Below are positions 19,781 to 28,735 of a stretch of 64,000 nt of DNA, one piece after another. Within the stretch, counting starts at the first letter, position 1; every line of letters begins with the position of its first letter. The DNA is taken from contig OW568872.1 of the NCBI GenBank assembly GCA_938743325.2, forward strand, positions 434,001 through 498,000, given 5' to 3'. The notes below the pieces were generated by a model that was given only the letters and a program-made list of their open reading frames with translations, had not been told where the DNA came from and did not search any database. The translations under genes were made by a program, and so were the position numbers. The DNA comes from Pycnococcus provasolii (Eukaryota > Chlorophyta > Pseudoscourfieldiophyceae > Pseudoscourfieldiales > Pycnococcaceae).

Positions 19781-20011
19781 CGTTTTTGAAATGAAAAAAA
19801 ATAAAGTGGTTTGAAAAATGAGCTTAAGGTTACCCCCGCCCCCGGGAGTGGGGTGCCCCGAAACTTTCCTCCGCACGTGATTCCTTCCAACTGCCCCCGG
19901 GGAGAGAAATCAGAAAAGTTGGATTTGAAAATAGCATCACCTGTCGCAATAACGCAATATCACGTTCTTCCCAACCCGAACTTCACAGATCCCCTTCTGT
20001 ACTGTATTTGG

Positions 20012-20026
20012 TAACCCTAACCCTAA
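20012..20026. repeat. short telomere-like array; intergenic 19781-20340
   Basis: TAACCCTAACCCTAA lies about 230 bases upstream of the LRR gene's start. The 560-base gap to the next gene's stop holds no supported gene. ACTGTAC/TACTGTA words and CTTAAGGTTA occur at about 20000, 20130 and 20245. Confidence 0.75.
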
Positions 20027-20340
20027 TCATATCATCCCCCTTTCTCTTTTATATACAGTAAGTCCATTAGGCCTTCCTATGTAGTATTGTTGGGGAGGTC
20101 ACAAGTCCACCGGTGATGCAAACTACTGTACAGTACGAACTATTCATACCTTAGGTGCAGACCCACCTTCACCTGAGGGAGCACAAGGAGGGGGCACAAG
20201 CCTGGCTGGCTGGTGGTACAAGGTAGACTATGTAAATAACTACTTAAGGTTAATAACTTTACTGAAGGCGAGTCTTACAAGTGCGAAACGTCGACACGTT
20301 TGTATTCCGATTTCCGAGCCTGCTTGTCCACGTCGTAGTA

Positions 20341-22710
20341 CTACCCGAGGAAGTCGCCGTACGATGTCCAGCCCGATGACGCGTACGTCACATTAGGATT
20401 GCTCGGAATGTCGTGCGGACGCGCGCCTGATGCACTCCACGCCTCCCACTCCTTTTGGCTCTTTAGACCAAGCGTGCGCACGTACGCGCGCGCATCCGCG
20501 AAGCTGCGAAACGAGCCAGCCACCTTGCCGTCCGCGAAGCCGAGGAAGTCGCCGTACGACAGCCAGCCAGATGACTTGTATGTCTTATCAGGGTTGCTCG
20601 GAATGTCGTGCGGTCGCGCGCCTGACGAACACCACTCCCTCCACTCCTTCTGGCTCTTCAGACCGAGCGTGCGCGCGTGCACACGCGCATCCTCGAAAGA
20701 ACGAAACGAGCCGCGCGCACATTGGCCCTCCGCGTATCCGAGGAAGTCGGGGTACGACGTCCAGCCAGATGACGCGTACGTCCTATTAGGAGCGCTCGGA
20801 ATGTCGTGCGGGCGCTTGCCTGACTTGCTCCACGCCTCCCACTCCTTCTGGCTCTTCACGCCGAGCGTGCGCGCGTACGCTAGCGCATCCTCGAAGCTGC
20901 GAAACGAGCCGCGCGCACATTGGCCCTCCGCGTATCCGAGGAAGTCGCCCCAAGACGTCCAGCCCGATGACGCGTACGTCCTTTGAGGATTGCTCGGCAT
21001 GTTGTGCGGACGCGCGCCTGATGCACTCCACGCCTCCCACTCCTTCTGGCTCTTCAGACCAAGCGTGCGCGCGTACGTACGCGCATCCTCGAAGCTGCGA
21101 AACGAGCCAGCCACCTTGCCGTCCGCGAATCCGAGGAAGTCGGGGTACGACGTCCAGCCAGATGACGCGTACATCTTATCAGGACTGCTCGGAATGTCGT
21201 GCGGGCGCTTGCCTGACTTGCTCCACGCCTCCCACTCCTTCTGGCTCTTCAAACCGAGCGTACGCACGTACGTGCGCGCGTCCTCGAACGTGCGATACGA
21301 GCCGCGCGCACCTTGGCCCTCCGCGTATCCGAGAAAGTCGCCGTACGACGTCCAGCCAGATGACTCGTACGTCTTATCAGGGTTGCTCGGAATGTCGTGC
21401 GGTCGCGCGCCTGACGAACACCACTCCCTCCACTCCTTCTCGCTCTTCACGCCGAGCGTGCGCATGTACGCGCGCGCATCCTCGAAAGAACGAAACGAGC
21501 CGCGCGCACATTGGCCCTCCGCGTATCCGAGGAAGTCGGGGTACGACGTCCAGCCAGATGACGCGTACGTCCTATTAGGAGCGCTCGGAATGTCGTGCGG
21601 GCGCTTGCCTGACTTGCTCCACGCCTCCCACTCCTTCTGGCTCTTCAGACCGAGCGTGCGCACGTACGCTAGCGCATCCTCGAAGCTGCGAAACGAGCCG
21701 CGCGCACCCTGGCCCTCCGCGTATCCGAGGAAATCGGGGTACGAGATCCAGCCCGATGACGCGTACGTCTTATCAGGACTGCTCGGAATGTCGTGCGGTC
21801 GCGCACCTGACTTCCTCCACTCCCTCCACTCCTTCTGGCTCTTCAGACCGAGCGTACGCACGTACGTGCGCGCATCCTCGAACGCGCGAAACGAGCCGCG
21901 CGCACCTTGGCCCTCCGCGTATCCAAGGAAGTCACCCAACGCTGTCCAGCCAGATGACGCGTACGTCGTATCAGGACGGCTCGGAATGTCGTGCGGTCGC
22001 TTGCCTGACTTGCTCCACGCCTCCCACTCCCTATAACTCTTCAGACCGAGTGTGCGCACGTACGTGCGCGCATCCTGGAACGTGCGAAACGAGCCGCGCG
22101 AACCCGGACCCTCCGCGTATCCGAGAAAGTCGCCGTACGACGTCCAGCCAGATGACGCGTACGTCTGATCAGGACGGCTCGGAATGTCGTGCGGACGCGC
22201 GCCTGACTTCCTCCACTCCCTCCACTCCTTCTCGCTCTTCAGGCCGAGCGTGCGCATGCACGCGCGCGCGTCCTCGAAGCTGCGAAACGCCCCGCGCGTT
22301 TTCTTGGCAACCCTGACGCCGGCGTGCGTTAAGCTGTCGCATGAAGTTTCACCAGGGTCACGTTTTCTCTTCGCTTGTTCGAACGCTTCTTTCATGGCCT
22401 GCTGTCCCAGACTTAAACTAGATAGCTCAGGCTCTTCCTCCTCCACCGCCATCTCCACCACCACCTCCTGATGACCGTCATCTTCTTCCTCCCTAAAGGT
22501 ACGAATAAGAGACTTGCCCTTACTAAGCCCTCGAAGTTGAACTTCAAAGGCACGTTGAAACACGCGTGAAATTCGAGATGAGGATTGTTTTCTTGCACGA
22601 GATCTCCCACGTGGTTTCACCACAGGTACAGGTAATAACGACGACTCCATAGTACTACCTATAGTTGTTTGTTGCATCAAAGCCGCGGCCATCATCATGT
22701 TCAACGTCAT
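20341..22710 (-). CDS. ten-fold tandem 66-residue repeat protein (phage-integrase-repeat type)
   Basis: The product is about 789 residues. A basic, disordered head (about 1-130) is followed by ten repeats of about 66 residues (198 bases). The consensus has FEDARxYxRTLGLKSxKEW, then ExWxxSGxRPHDIPSxPDxTY, then ASSGWTSYxDFLGYAEG. The invariant GLKS...EW...SG..P.DIP..P...Y...GW....DFLG pattern matches what I know as the phage-integrase repeat unit (Pfam INT_rpt), which is common in algae and some giant viruses. No integrase catalytic domain is present. Repeats 4/8 and 5/9 are most alike, so the array seems to have grown by block duplication of about four units. The start at MTLNMMM (22710) is the first ATG. 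Its role is unknown; DNA binding is an inference from the basic character. Confidence 0.8.
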   Translation of the reverse strand: MTLNMMMAAALMQQTTIGSTMESSLLPVPVVKPRGRSRARKQSSSRISRVFQRAFEVQLRGLSKGKSLIRTFREEEDDGHQEVVVEMAVEEEEPELSSLSLGQQAMKEAFEQAKRKRDPGETSCDSLTHAGVRVAKKTRGAFRSFEDARACMRTLGLKSEKEWREWRKSGARPHDIPSRPDQTYASSGWTSYGDFLGYAEGPGSRGSFRTFQDARTYVRTLGLKSYREWEAWSKSGKRPHDIPSRPDTTYASSGWTALGDFLGYAEGQGARGSFRAFEDARTYVRTLGLKSQKEWREWRKSGARPHDIPSSPDKTYASSGWISYPDFLGYAEGQGARGSFRSFEDALAYVRTLGLKSQKEWEAWSKSGKRPHDIPSAPNRTYASSGWTSYPDFLGYAEGQCARGSFRSFEDARAYMRTLGVKSEKEWREWCSSGARPHDIPSNPDKTYESSGWTSYGDFLGYAEGQGARGSYRTFEDARTYVRTLGLKSQKEWEAWSKSGKRPHDIPSSPDKMYASSGWTSYPDFLGFADGKVAGSFRSFEDARTYARTLGLKSQKEWEAWSASGARPHNMPSNPQRTYASSGWTSWGDFLGYAEGQCARGSFRSFEDALAYARTLGVKSQKEWEAWSKSGKRPHDIPSAPNRTYASSGWTSYPDFLGYAEGQCARGSFRSFEDARVHARTLGLKSQKEWREWCSSGARPHDIPSNPDKTYKSSGWLSYGDFLGFADGKVAGSFRSFADARAYVRTLGLKSQKEWEAWSASGARPHDIPSNPNVTYASSGWTSYGDFLG

Positions 22711-22772
22711 GGAGCCATCAGCCAAGATCACCCGAGGTGTGGTAACCCCCTAACCCCTAATCACCTCCTCCC

Positions 22773-22809
22773 CAAGGGCATATTAATCCGGCGGATTAAT
22801 ATGCCCTTG
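22773..22809. repeat. near-perfect 37-bp palindrome in a divergent promoter
   Basis: Two 18-base arms (AAGGGCATATTAATCCG plus an outer C/G pair) flank a single central base. It lies 63 bases upstream of the repeat protein's ATG and 208 bases upstream of the PPWD1-like gene. Its size and perfection suggest a dimeric protein-binding site or a cruciform-forming element. Confidence 0.8.
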
Positions 22810-22838
22810 TCCTCCCCCCTCTTTGCATTGCTCTTGGG

Positions 22839-22854
22839 TAACCCTAACCCTAAT
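22839..22854. repeat. short telomere-like array in a divergent promoter
   Basis: TAACCCTAACCCTAAT lies about 160 bases upstream of the PPWD1-like ATG. The remaining bases of this 306-base gap contain CCCCTAACCCC (about 22746) and no gene. Confidence 0.8.
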
Positions 22855-23016
22855 CCCTCCTTCCTTCCTTCCCCCTTGTACCAAATAGTGGTAATCGCCG
22901 CCGCCATTCCCAACATAAATATACTTTACTTTAGTAATAGCTCTTGCCGAGCCTCAGCTGCCTATCCGGACGTCTGTTTCTTTTGTTTCGTAGTACTACG
23001 ATAGTCTAAGAAGGTG

Positions 23017-25500
23017 ATGTCGTCCCGCAAGCGCCCGCTTGACGACGCCTCCTCCGATGACGATGTCGGTCCTGCTCCTCCCTCTTCAGCTCCTCAGCTT
23101 GGGGAGGATGCAAATCAGAATGACGCAGGCTCAGGCTCAGACGACGACGTCGGGCCATCTGCGCCTTCTTCTGACCGGCTTACGACCTCGGCAAAAAAAG
23201 ATGCAGCAGTCGCCCGTCAGGAAGCTCTCAAGAGAAAAAAAGCAAAAATCATGTCGCCGGACGAACTGGAGGCATTCGTCAATAACCTGCCATCTGCGCC
23301 GTTCTACGCAAGGTCGTACATGCACAGAGACGTTGTCAGCCACGTCGCGTACAGCCCGTTCGCGGACTTTGTCGTCACGGCATCCGTCGACGGACACGTC
23401 AAGTTCTGGAGTCGAACCACTTCCACCGGTGACGGCGCTGGCGACGCGAACGCAGGCGCGATGCTCGAGCTAGCGAAGCACTACCGAGCGCACATGTGCA
23501 AGATTGCCGACCTGTGCGCAACCACGGAGGGTGACCTCGTGCTCACCGTCGGCGCCACGGACCTCACCGCCAAGGTGTTTGACGTAGGAACGTACGACAT
23601 GGCTGGGCAGGTGAAGCTCGTCGCCGCGCCACTCAGGGCTTGCTGGCTGTTTGGGGGAGGCTCGCGTGACACCGTCAGGCGGTTCGCCGTAAGCGACGCG
23701 GGTGGACCCACCATACGTGTGTACGCGCCGTTCGAGCGCGGGCACGGAGACGGCGCTGCGACGCCTACCTGGATCGTCAACGCAAATCACGACGCTCCCG
23801 TCACCGCGCTAGCCTACCACGACGACGGAGCGGGAGGTGGCATAGCAATTTCGGGAGACAGCAACGGTGGTCTGGAGCTTTGGAACATGACGCGGCGCGC
23901 GAGGCAGCAGCCTTTGAGGCTGCCGTCCGACCAGTCGATGAGGTCCGCCGACACGCCTTCGGCGTCGGGTGGCGGCATTCGCGCTCTCGATGATGACGAC
24001 GACATGAATGGAGACGCTCTCAGGGATCTACGGCGCATGCACGACAGTGACGCGGACGTTGAGGACGTGTATGGCTGGCCTGAGCAGGGCGGGTCGCACG
24101 GCCTGGCGTTCGAGCACAAGGTCGACACGCACCTATTCCAGATGCGCATGGCGAAGGTGGCGGAGACGGGATCACGCGTCGCCGTGTGGAACATCGCCAT
24201 CGCGCCGAGACTGTCGCGCGGAGGAAGCCTGCCTCCTTACTTCGCCGTGTACGGCTCGGACCTTAAGCTGCGCGTGTTTCGCTTCCGAACGTGCAAGGTG
24301 ATTCGCATCTACGACGAGGGACTCGACGCGATTGGTGACCTACAGCGAGATGACAGCGCCCGCCCGCCTGAGCGGCGCAAGATGGGAATCGACGACTTTG
24401 ACTTTGGACAGCGCCTGGCGACGGAGCGAGACCTCACAGACCAGCTGCGAGGAGATGTCGCGGGAGAAAAGCCGAGCGTGTCGTTCGACGCGTCCGGGCA
24501 TCTGCTGCTGTACCCCAGCGTGTTTGGGATCAAGGTGGTGAACGTGCTAACGAACCAGTTAATCGTTGTGATTGGCAGGCACGAAAGTACGGAGCGATTT
24601 CTGCGCTTTGCCATATGCTCGAATCTGGCTGCGGGTGACCCGACGGCGCGAGGCTCGGGCGCCATGTCCGCGGCAATGGCGAGCGCGAGCGGCGCACGGG
24701 ATGCTGCAACGAGAGCAATGATAGCGAGTCGAAAGGGCAAGGCGAACAGCGTGGTTGGGTCTGGAAGCAATGTCGACGACGATGACAATCGGGCTATGAT
24801 AGCAGCCACCGCATTTGGCAAAGTTCGCGTCTACCTGCTGACGCGACGCGCGCCGAATGCGGGTGCCGGAGACGACTCCGCCACAGCAGCGAAAGAGGCT
24901 TTCGCCGCTCGCGACGTGTACAACGAGAAGCCTCCCGCGGAGGAAATTTTACTCAATCAGGCTGCCGCGGCTGCCGCATCGGCTGGCGTGGCGGACACGC
25001 CGGAGGCGAGGCGCGCGGCGAATCACGCGACGCGCGTGACGATCCACACCACGCTCGGCGACATCTGCGTGGAGCTGTTCGCGTCAGAGACGCCGAAGAC
25101 GGTCGAAAACTTCACCAGGCACAGCCTCGACGGATACTACGACTCGCTGACGTTCCACCGCGTCATTCGTGGTTTCATGATACAGACGGGCGACCCCATG
25201 GGCGACGGTACGGGAGGAACGAGCGTTTGGGGTTCCGACTTTTCCGACGAGTTCCATCCGAAGCGTCGTCACGATCGTGCAGGAACGCTCAGCATGGCAA
25301 ACGCGGGTCCTAACACGAATGGCAGCCAATTTTTTCTGACGACCGTCGCAACGCCATGGCTAGACAACAAGCATACCGTGTTCGGCAGAGTCACGAAGGG
25401 CATGGACGTGGTGAAGGCGATCGAGCAGGTTAAGACAGACTCGAATGACAAACCTCTTACGGATGTGAAGATGGCTTCGATTAGCGTCGAGTTTGACTGA
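23017..25500 (+). CDS. PPWD1: WD40-cyclophilin peptidyl-prolyl isomerase (PPWD1/CYP71-like)
   Basis: The product is 827 residues. An acidic, Ser-rich head with Lys/Arg-rich nuclear-localisation-like sequence precedes WD40 repeats (about residues 105-540, with AYSPFADFVVTASVDGHVKFW first). A cyclophilin domain (about 670-827) follows, with FHRVIRGFMIQTGD, GSQFFLTT and PWLDNKHTVFGRV, so the catalytic Arg, Phe, Gln and Trp are kept. Plant CYP71 acts on chromatin and histone H3; human PPWD1 is spliceosome-associated. Either nuclear role fits. An Ala/Ser-rich insertion (about 550-600) separates the two halves. The protein length is slightly above the family norm of about 630-650 because of these linkers. 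Confidence 0.93.
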   Translation: MSSRKRPLDDASSDDDVGPAPPSSAPQLGEDANQNDAGSGSDDDVGPSAPSSDRLTTSAKKDAAVARQEALKRKKAKIMSPDELEAFVNNLPSAPFYARSYMHRDVVSHVAYSPFADFVVTASVDGHVKFWSRTTSTGDGAGDANAGAMLELAKHYRAHMCKIADLCATTEGDLVLTVGATDLTAKVFDVGTYDMAGQVKLVAAPLRACWLFGGGSRDTVRRFAVSDAGGPTIRVYAPFERGHGDGAATPTWIVNANHDAPVTALAYHDDGAGGGIAISGDSNGGLELWNMTRRARQQPLRLPSDQSMRSADTPSASGGGIRALDDDDDMNGDALRDLRRMHDSDADVEDVYGWPEQGGSHGLAFEHKVDTHLFQMRMAKVAETGSRVAVWNIAIAPRLSRGGSLPPYFAVYGSDLKLRVFRFRTCKVIRIYDEGLDAIGDLQRDDSARPPERRKMGIDDFDFGQRLATERDLTDQLRGDVAGEKPSVSFDASGHLLLYPSVFGIKVVNVLTNQLIVVIGRHESTERFLRFAICSNLAAGDPTARGSGAMSAAMASASGARDAATRAMIASRKGKANSVVGSGSNVDDDDNRAMIAATAFGKVRVYLLTRRAPNAGAGDDSATAAKEAFAARDVYNEKPPAEEILLNQAAAAAASAGVADTPEARRAANHATRVTIHTTLGDICVELFASETPKTVENFTRHSLDGYYDSLTFHRVIRGFMIQTGDPMGDGTGGTSVWGSDFSDEFHPKRRHDRAGTLSMANAGPNTNGSQFFLTTVATPWLDNKHTVFGRVTKGMDVVKAIEQVKTDSNDKPLTDVKMASISVEFD

Positions 25501-25733
25501 AGTGTGTAACGTTATAAAACGTCAATCTCTTTTTTTTTTCCTAATGCAAGCCCATACGATATGTGTGGGGTTAGGATGTAGGGTGTGTCACCCGCCCTTT
25601 GTAACTTTGAATTTGATTACTTTGCAAGTTGTAACAGCGTCATTCTTGACTGTAAAGTTACAGTACCTTTCTGTGTTTCGTAAATCCCACCACCCCAAAT
25701 TCTTTCTTTCTTTCTTTGACACACTTCTATCTT

Positions 25734-26747
25734 CTAGTTATGCTCATCGTCCCATTCGTCCGCAAACTCCGGTTCGTATTCTTTAACATCATCTTTCATC
25801 TCTTTTTGCATGTACGCGTCCATCTCCTCGTCATCCATGTTGTCAGTGATATCAAGACCAGCATCATCAGCCACATCAGCAATCTCCTGCTCCTCCTCCT
25901 TGTGCATCTCCTCGTTCTTCTCCATCATTTCGTTCACTTCGTCGTTGTCATTCGAGACATTCGCTGTCGTTGAGTCGTTCTGCGTCGTCTTCACCATCTT
26001 TTCTAGCACACCTGCAATTACTGCAAGCATTTCTGGAGTGTCGAGCGTAGACAGCTCATTAGCTGCCGCCTCCAGCTCATCGCTAAGTTGCGTTGCATCT
26101 TTGGTGAGAGCTTCCTCAAACTGCAGCGACTTCTGAGTCAAGTCCTGTCCTAGCTCAATCACCTTGGAAATGTGCGCAGTTTCCTTGTTCTTCAACGATG
26201 AGAGCTGTTCTGCGCTCATCGTTTTCAGCACGTGCGTTTCGAGCACAGTCTTCAGAATGTCGATGGCGGCACCGTCGCCGTTTCCAATCTGCATGACAAG
26301 TTGCAGCATTTTCGGCGTCGCATCATTCGCCTGGTTGTTAGCCGCCGCCATGAGTTTGAGCATTTGCATTGCTGGAGGCTGCTGGTTGCTCTCTGCCGCG
26401 ATTCCGCCAGCACCGCCAGCAGAGGCGAACAGGAGCTGCGCCAAGGGTCCTGGTCCGGTCGGTGCGATTTGTTGCGGCATGCCGTAACCGCCACCACCAT
26501 AAGGCATCCTCATGTCAGGCGCAGCACCATACATCATGTCGTTGTTGTTTCCTCCACCAAGCGAAGAATGTTCGTAGTGGTGGTCCGTGTTGATCGTGGG
26601 AACCATCTCCCTGTTATGAATCCTTCCACTTGTGTGTTCGTGTGCCTGTGCCGACGCTCCACCTAAGAGCATCGCGCCAAGGGTAATACTGGCAAGGCCA
26701 AGACCGCGTGTGTACTTCTTCGAGGAGCTCATCGTGAACGAAGGCAT
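25734..26747 (-). CDS. secreted acidic helical protein, unknown function
   Basis: The product is 337 residues. The N-terminus is a signal peptide (LASITLGAMLLGGASAQA, about residues 17-34). A His/Asn/Gly/Met-rich, low-complexity part follows (about 35-100), then a helical middle with a coiled-coil-like segment (about 170-260). The C-terminus is very acidic and rich in Asp, Glu and Met. No domain is recognised. The acidic tail could bind Ca2+ or another cation, but this is inference. It is convergent with the PPWD1-like gene. Confidence 0.7.
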   Translation of the reverse strand: MPSFTMSSSKKYTRGLGLASITLGAMLLGGASAQAHEHTSGRIHNREMVPTINTDHHYEHSSLGGGNNNDMMYGAAPDMRMPYGGGGYGMPQQIAPTGPGPLAQLLFASAGGAGGIAAESNQQPPAMQMLKLMAAANNQANDATPKMLQLVMQIGNGDGAAIDILKTVLETHVLKTMSAEQLSSLKNKETAHISKVIELGQDLTQKSLQFEEALTKDATQLSDELEAAANELSTLDTPEMLAVIAGVLEKMVKTTQNDSTTANVSNDNDEVNEMMEKNEEMHKEEEQEIADVADDAGLDITDNMDDEEMDAYMQKEMKDDVKEYEPEFADEWDDEHN

Positions 26748-27465
26748 CGTTGCTTGCTATCTATATCAGGTTGAGAATGAGAATGAGAATGAGACTGAGA
26801 ATGACACAAGAAAAGAAATCAATGAGCCACCACCAACCTTGATACCAAGACAAAGCAAAGCAAAACAACAACTTAATACAAGACAAGACAAGACAGAAGG
26901 AAGCTTCAGAGCAAAAACCAAAACCAGTGAACGTGCCACCCGGTGCCCCAAAGAACCCAAACACGAACATCATGACGTGACGTGACATGCGAGGGCAACA
27001 TGACAGCTTGAGTTGGAGAATCTGTCCGTTTACCAAACAGAACAGCGGAAAGGAAGGAACCAGGAAGGAACGGAACCACCGAGAGAGAGAGGGTCCCGAG
27101 GGGACGGGAGGAGAAGTCTACTAAGGGAGATGCGTTCGAGGCGTTCAGGGACGGACCTGACGAAACGTAACCCTAACCCTAATGCCTAGTACTACCCTAA
27201 TGCCCGAATTCCTTTTCGAGTTCAAGGTCCCTCTCAGGTGTCCATCCCCGAACGAACCGAACCCCCTCTTCGGAACCCTCTTGCCCCTTGCTCCCAGATC
27301 CTTGCACCTTGTTTTTTAGAAATAACTCTCGCATGGAATAATAATAATGGCGCCTTCCCTTTAACCTTAATTTAACCTTAGGTACCTTAGGCAAGTTATA
27401 AATGGCGTCGTCGCATTCGCATTCTACGCCTTAAGGGTTAGCTAAGGTTAGGGTCTACGTCGCAC
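26748..27465. other. 718-base divergent promoter region
   Basis: It contains a GAGAAT tandem (about 26772-26800), an AAGACAAGACAAGACAGA purine run, a GA-rich stretch near 27080-27120 and a telomere-like TAACCCTAACCCTAA (27168-27182). A cluster of TTAACCTTAGGTACCTTAGG and CCTTAAGGGTTAGCTAAGG follows just before the AlkB gene (27365-27450). No gene is supported. Confidence 0.6.
27168..27182. repeat. short telomere-like array
   Basis: TAACCCTAACCCTAA lies about 285 bases upstream of the AlkB-like gene and in the shared upstream region of the divergent secreted protein. Confidence 0.75.
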
Positions 27466-28524
27466 ATGTCGCACTTCGTCAAGTGTCCGTTCTGCTCTTC
27501 TGAAGTGCACTACTTACTAATACAGTCACATGTCAACGCGTGCTTGGATTTAAATGACTCTATTGCTGCACCCTCTGACCAACCACCTGCGAAGCTACGA
27601 CGCCTCATGGCTCCTCCTGCTGGGATCCCTGGGGATGAAAAATCACAAGAGGCTCCTTCTGCTGGTATGCACCAACACCCACAACGGCTTTGTTCTCTCG
27701 TTCCCGCTTCATCTTCAGAACAACGTACATCTAGGGATAACCTTAGCGGTGGTGGCTTGAATGGCATGGAGTGGGTCGGAACGACGACAGTGACAAAAGA
27801 AGCAGAAGCTTCAATAGCACCTGTGTCGTCGTCTCGACAACGTGGTGATGAATCCTCCTCCAACAAACTAGTGTCGGTGGGCACGCGACTTTGCGACGTC
27901 GCCGTCTGCCGACGGTTTCTTCAACGCAACGCTCAATGCGATAGCCGTGCTCTTCTGCTTGAGTGCCGTCAACGGCTCACTTGGAATGTGCCGACGACGA
28001 ACATTGGCGGTAAGGCGGGAACGTATCACCGAGAAATGTGCGCCGTCGCGACACAGCAGCTGCTTGCAACCTCGAAGGACACGGCGAAGGGTGTGCACGA
28101 CGCGAGAGACGCGAGCGGGAGTACGACGCCGGCGATGTACGATCATGTGCCACTGCTCGACAGCGTGCGACACGAGGTGGAAAATCTGCTCGACAATAAG
28201 TGGGAATTCAACTACTGCCTGCTGAATAGATACCGTGACGGAAGAGACTTCGTGGGTCCACATAGCGACCACGAAGACAACATCGTGAAAGGCTCACCCA
28301 TTGTCACCGTATCGCTTGGATGCACACGCGACTTTGTGCTCGAAAGCAGAGACGACATCCAAGCTGTGACGAAGGAAAAACTCACGCTCATGATGAGAGA
28401 TGGCGATCTGCTGGTTATGCCAACAGGATGCCAGCAGGTTTACAAACACGGCGTTCCCGCTCGACGAAACCTGCTCGGCGAGAGAATTTCTTTGACCTTT
28501 CGCGTCGTCAAGGCGCTCATGTAA
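27466..28524 (+). CDS. AlkB-family 2-oxoglutarate/Fe(II) dioxygenase with N-terminal UBZ4-type zinc finger
   Basis: The product is 352 residues. It would oxidatively demethylate alkylated DNA or RNA bases (ALKBH2/3 type). The C-terminal half carries the Fe-binding H266-x-D268 (in PHSDHED) and H328 (KHGVP). It also has the NRYRDGRDFVGPHSDHED substrate loop and the 2OG-binding RISLTFR near the end. Residues 5-27 read C-P-F-C-x11-H-x3-C. This is the spacing of Rad18/UBZ4-like ubiquitin-binding fingers found in DNA-damage proteins. The fusion would suit recruitment to ubiquitylated PCNA or chromatin; that recruitment is inference. The middle (about 30-135) is disordered. The ATG at 27466 starts the finger directly. 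Confidence 0.88.
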   Translation: MSHFVKCPFCSSEVHYLLIQSHVNACLDLNDSIAAPSDQPPAKLRRLMAPPAGIPGDEKSQEAPSAGMHQHPQRLCSLVPASSSEQRTSRDNLSGGGLNGMEWVGTTTVTKEAEASIAPVSSSRQRGDESSSNKLVSVGTRLCDVAVCRRFLQRNAQCDSRALLLECRQRLTWNVPTTNIGGKAGTYHREMCAVATQQLLATSKDTAKGVHDARDASGSTTPAMYDHVPLLDSVRHEVENLLDNKWEFNYCLLNRYRDGRDFVGPHSDHEDNIVKGSPIVTVSLGCTRDFVLESRDDIQAVTKEKLTLMMRDGDLLVMPTGCQQVYKHGVPARRNLLGERISLTFRVVKALM

Positions 28525-28567
28525 AACTCATGTAAAATAACACGGTACTTAAAACGACTTCGAAACG

Positions 28568-28613
28568 TTAGGATTAGGGTATAAGATTAGGATTAGGGTT
28601 AGGGTTAGGGTTA
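28568..28613. repeat. degenerate TTAGGG array
   Basis: A run of TTAGGATTAGGG / TTAGGATTAGGGTTAGGG units lies between the AlkB stop and the GT29 gene, about 125 bases upstream of the latter's ATG. It mixes TTAGGG with TTAGGAT variants. Confidence 0.85.
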
Positions 28614-28735
28614 CGCTCCTCCCTCTTCCTTCCTCCTTCCTCCTTTCTCCCGGGATCCCGCGCGCGCCCCTCCAATTCCAGTATTCCATTCTCCCCTTGG
28701 CCTAGATCTTGAGCCTACAGTTTCAAGGCCTGCTC

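Noticed and set aside
20390-22316. Long plus-strand frames across the ten-repeat gene
   Set aside because: Antisense frames of a multiple-of-three repeat; they copy the array's periodicity without an independent start or domain.
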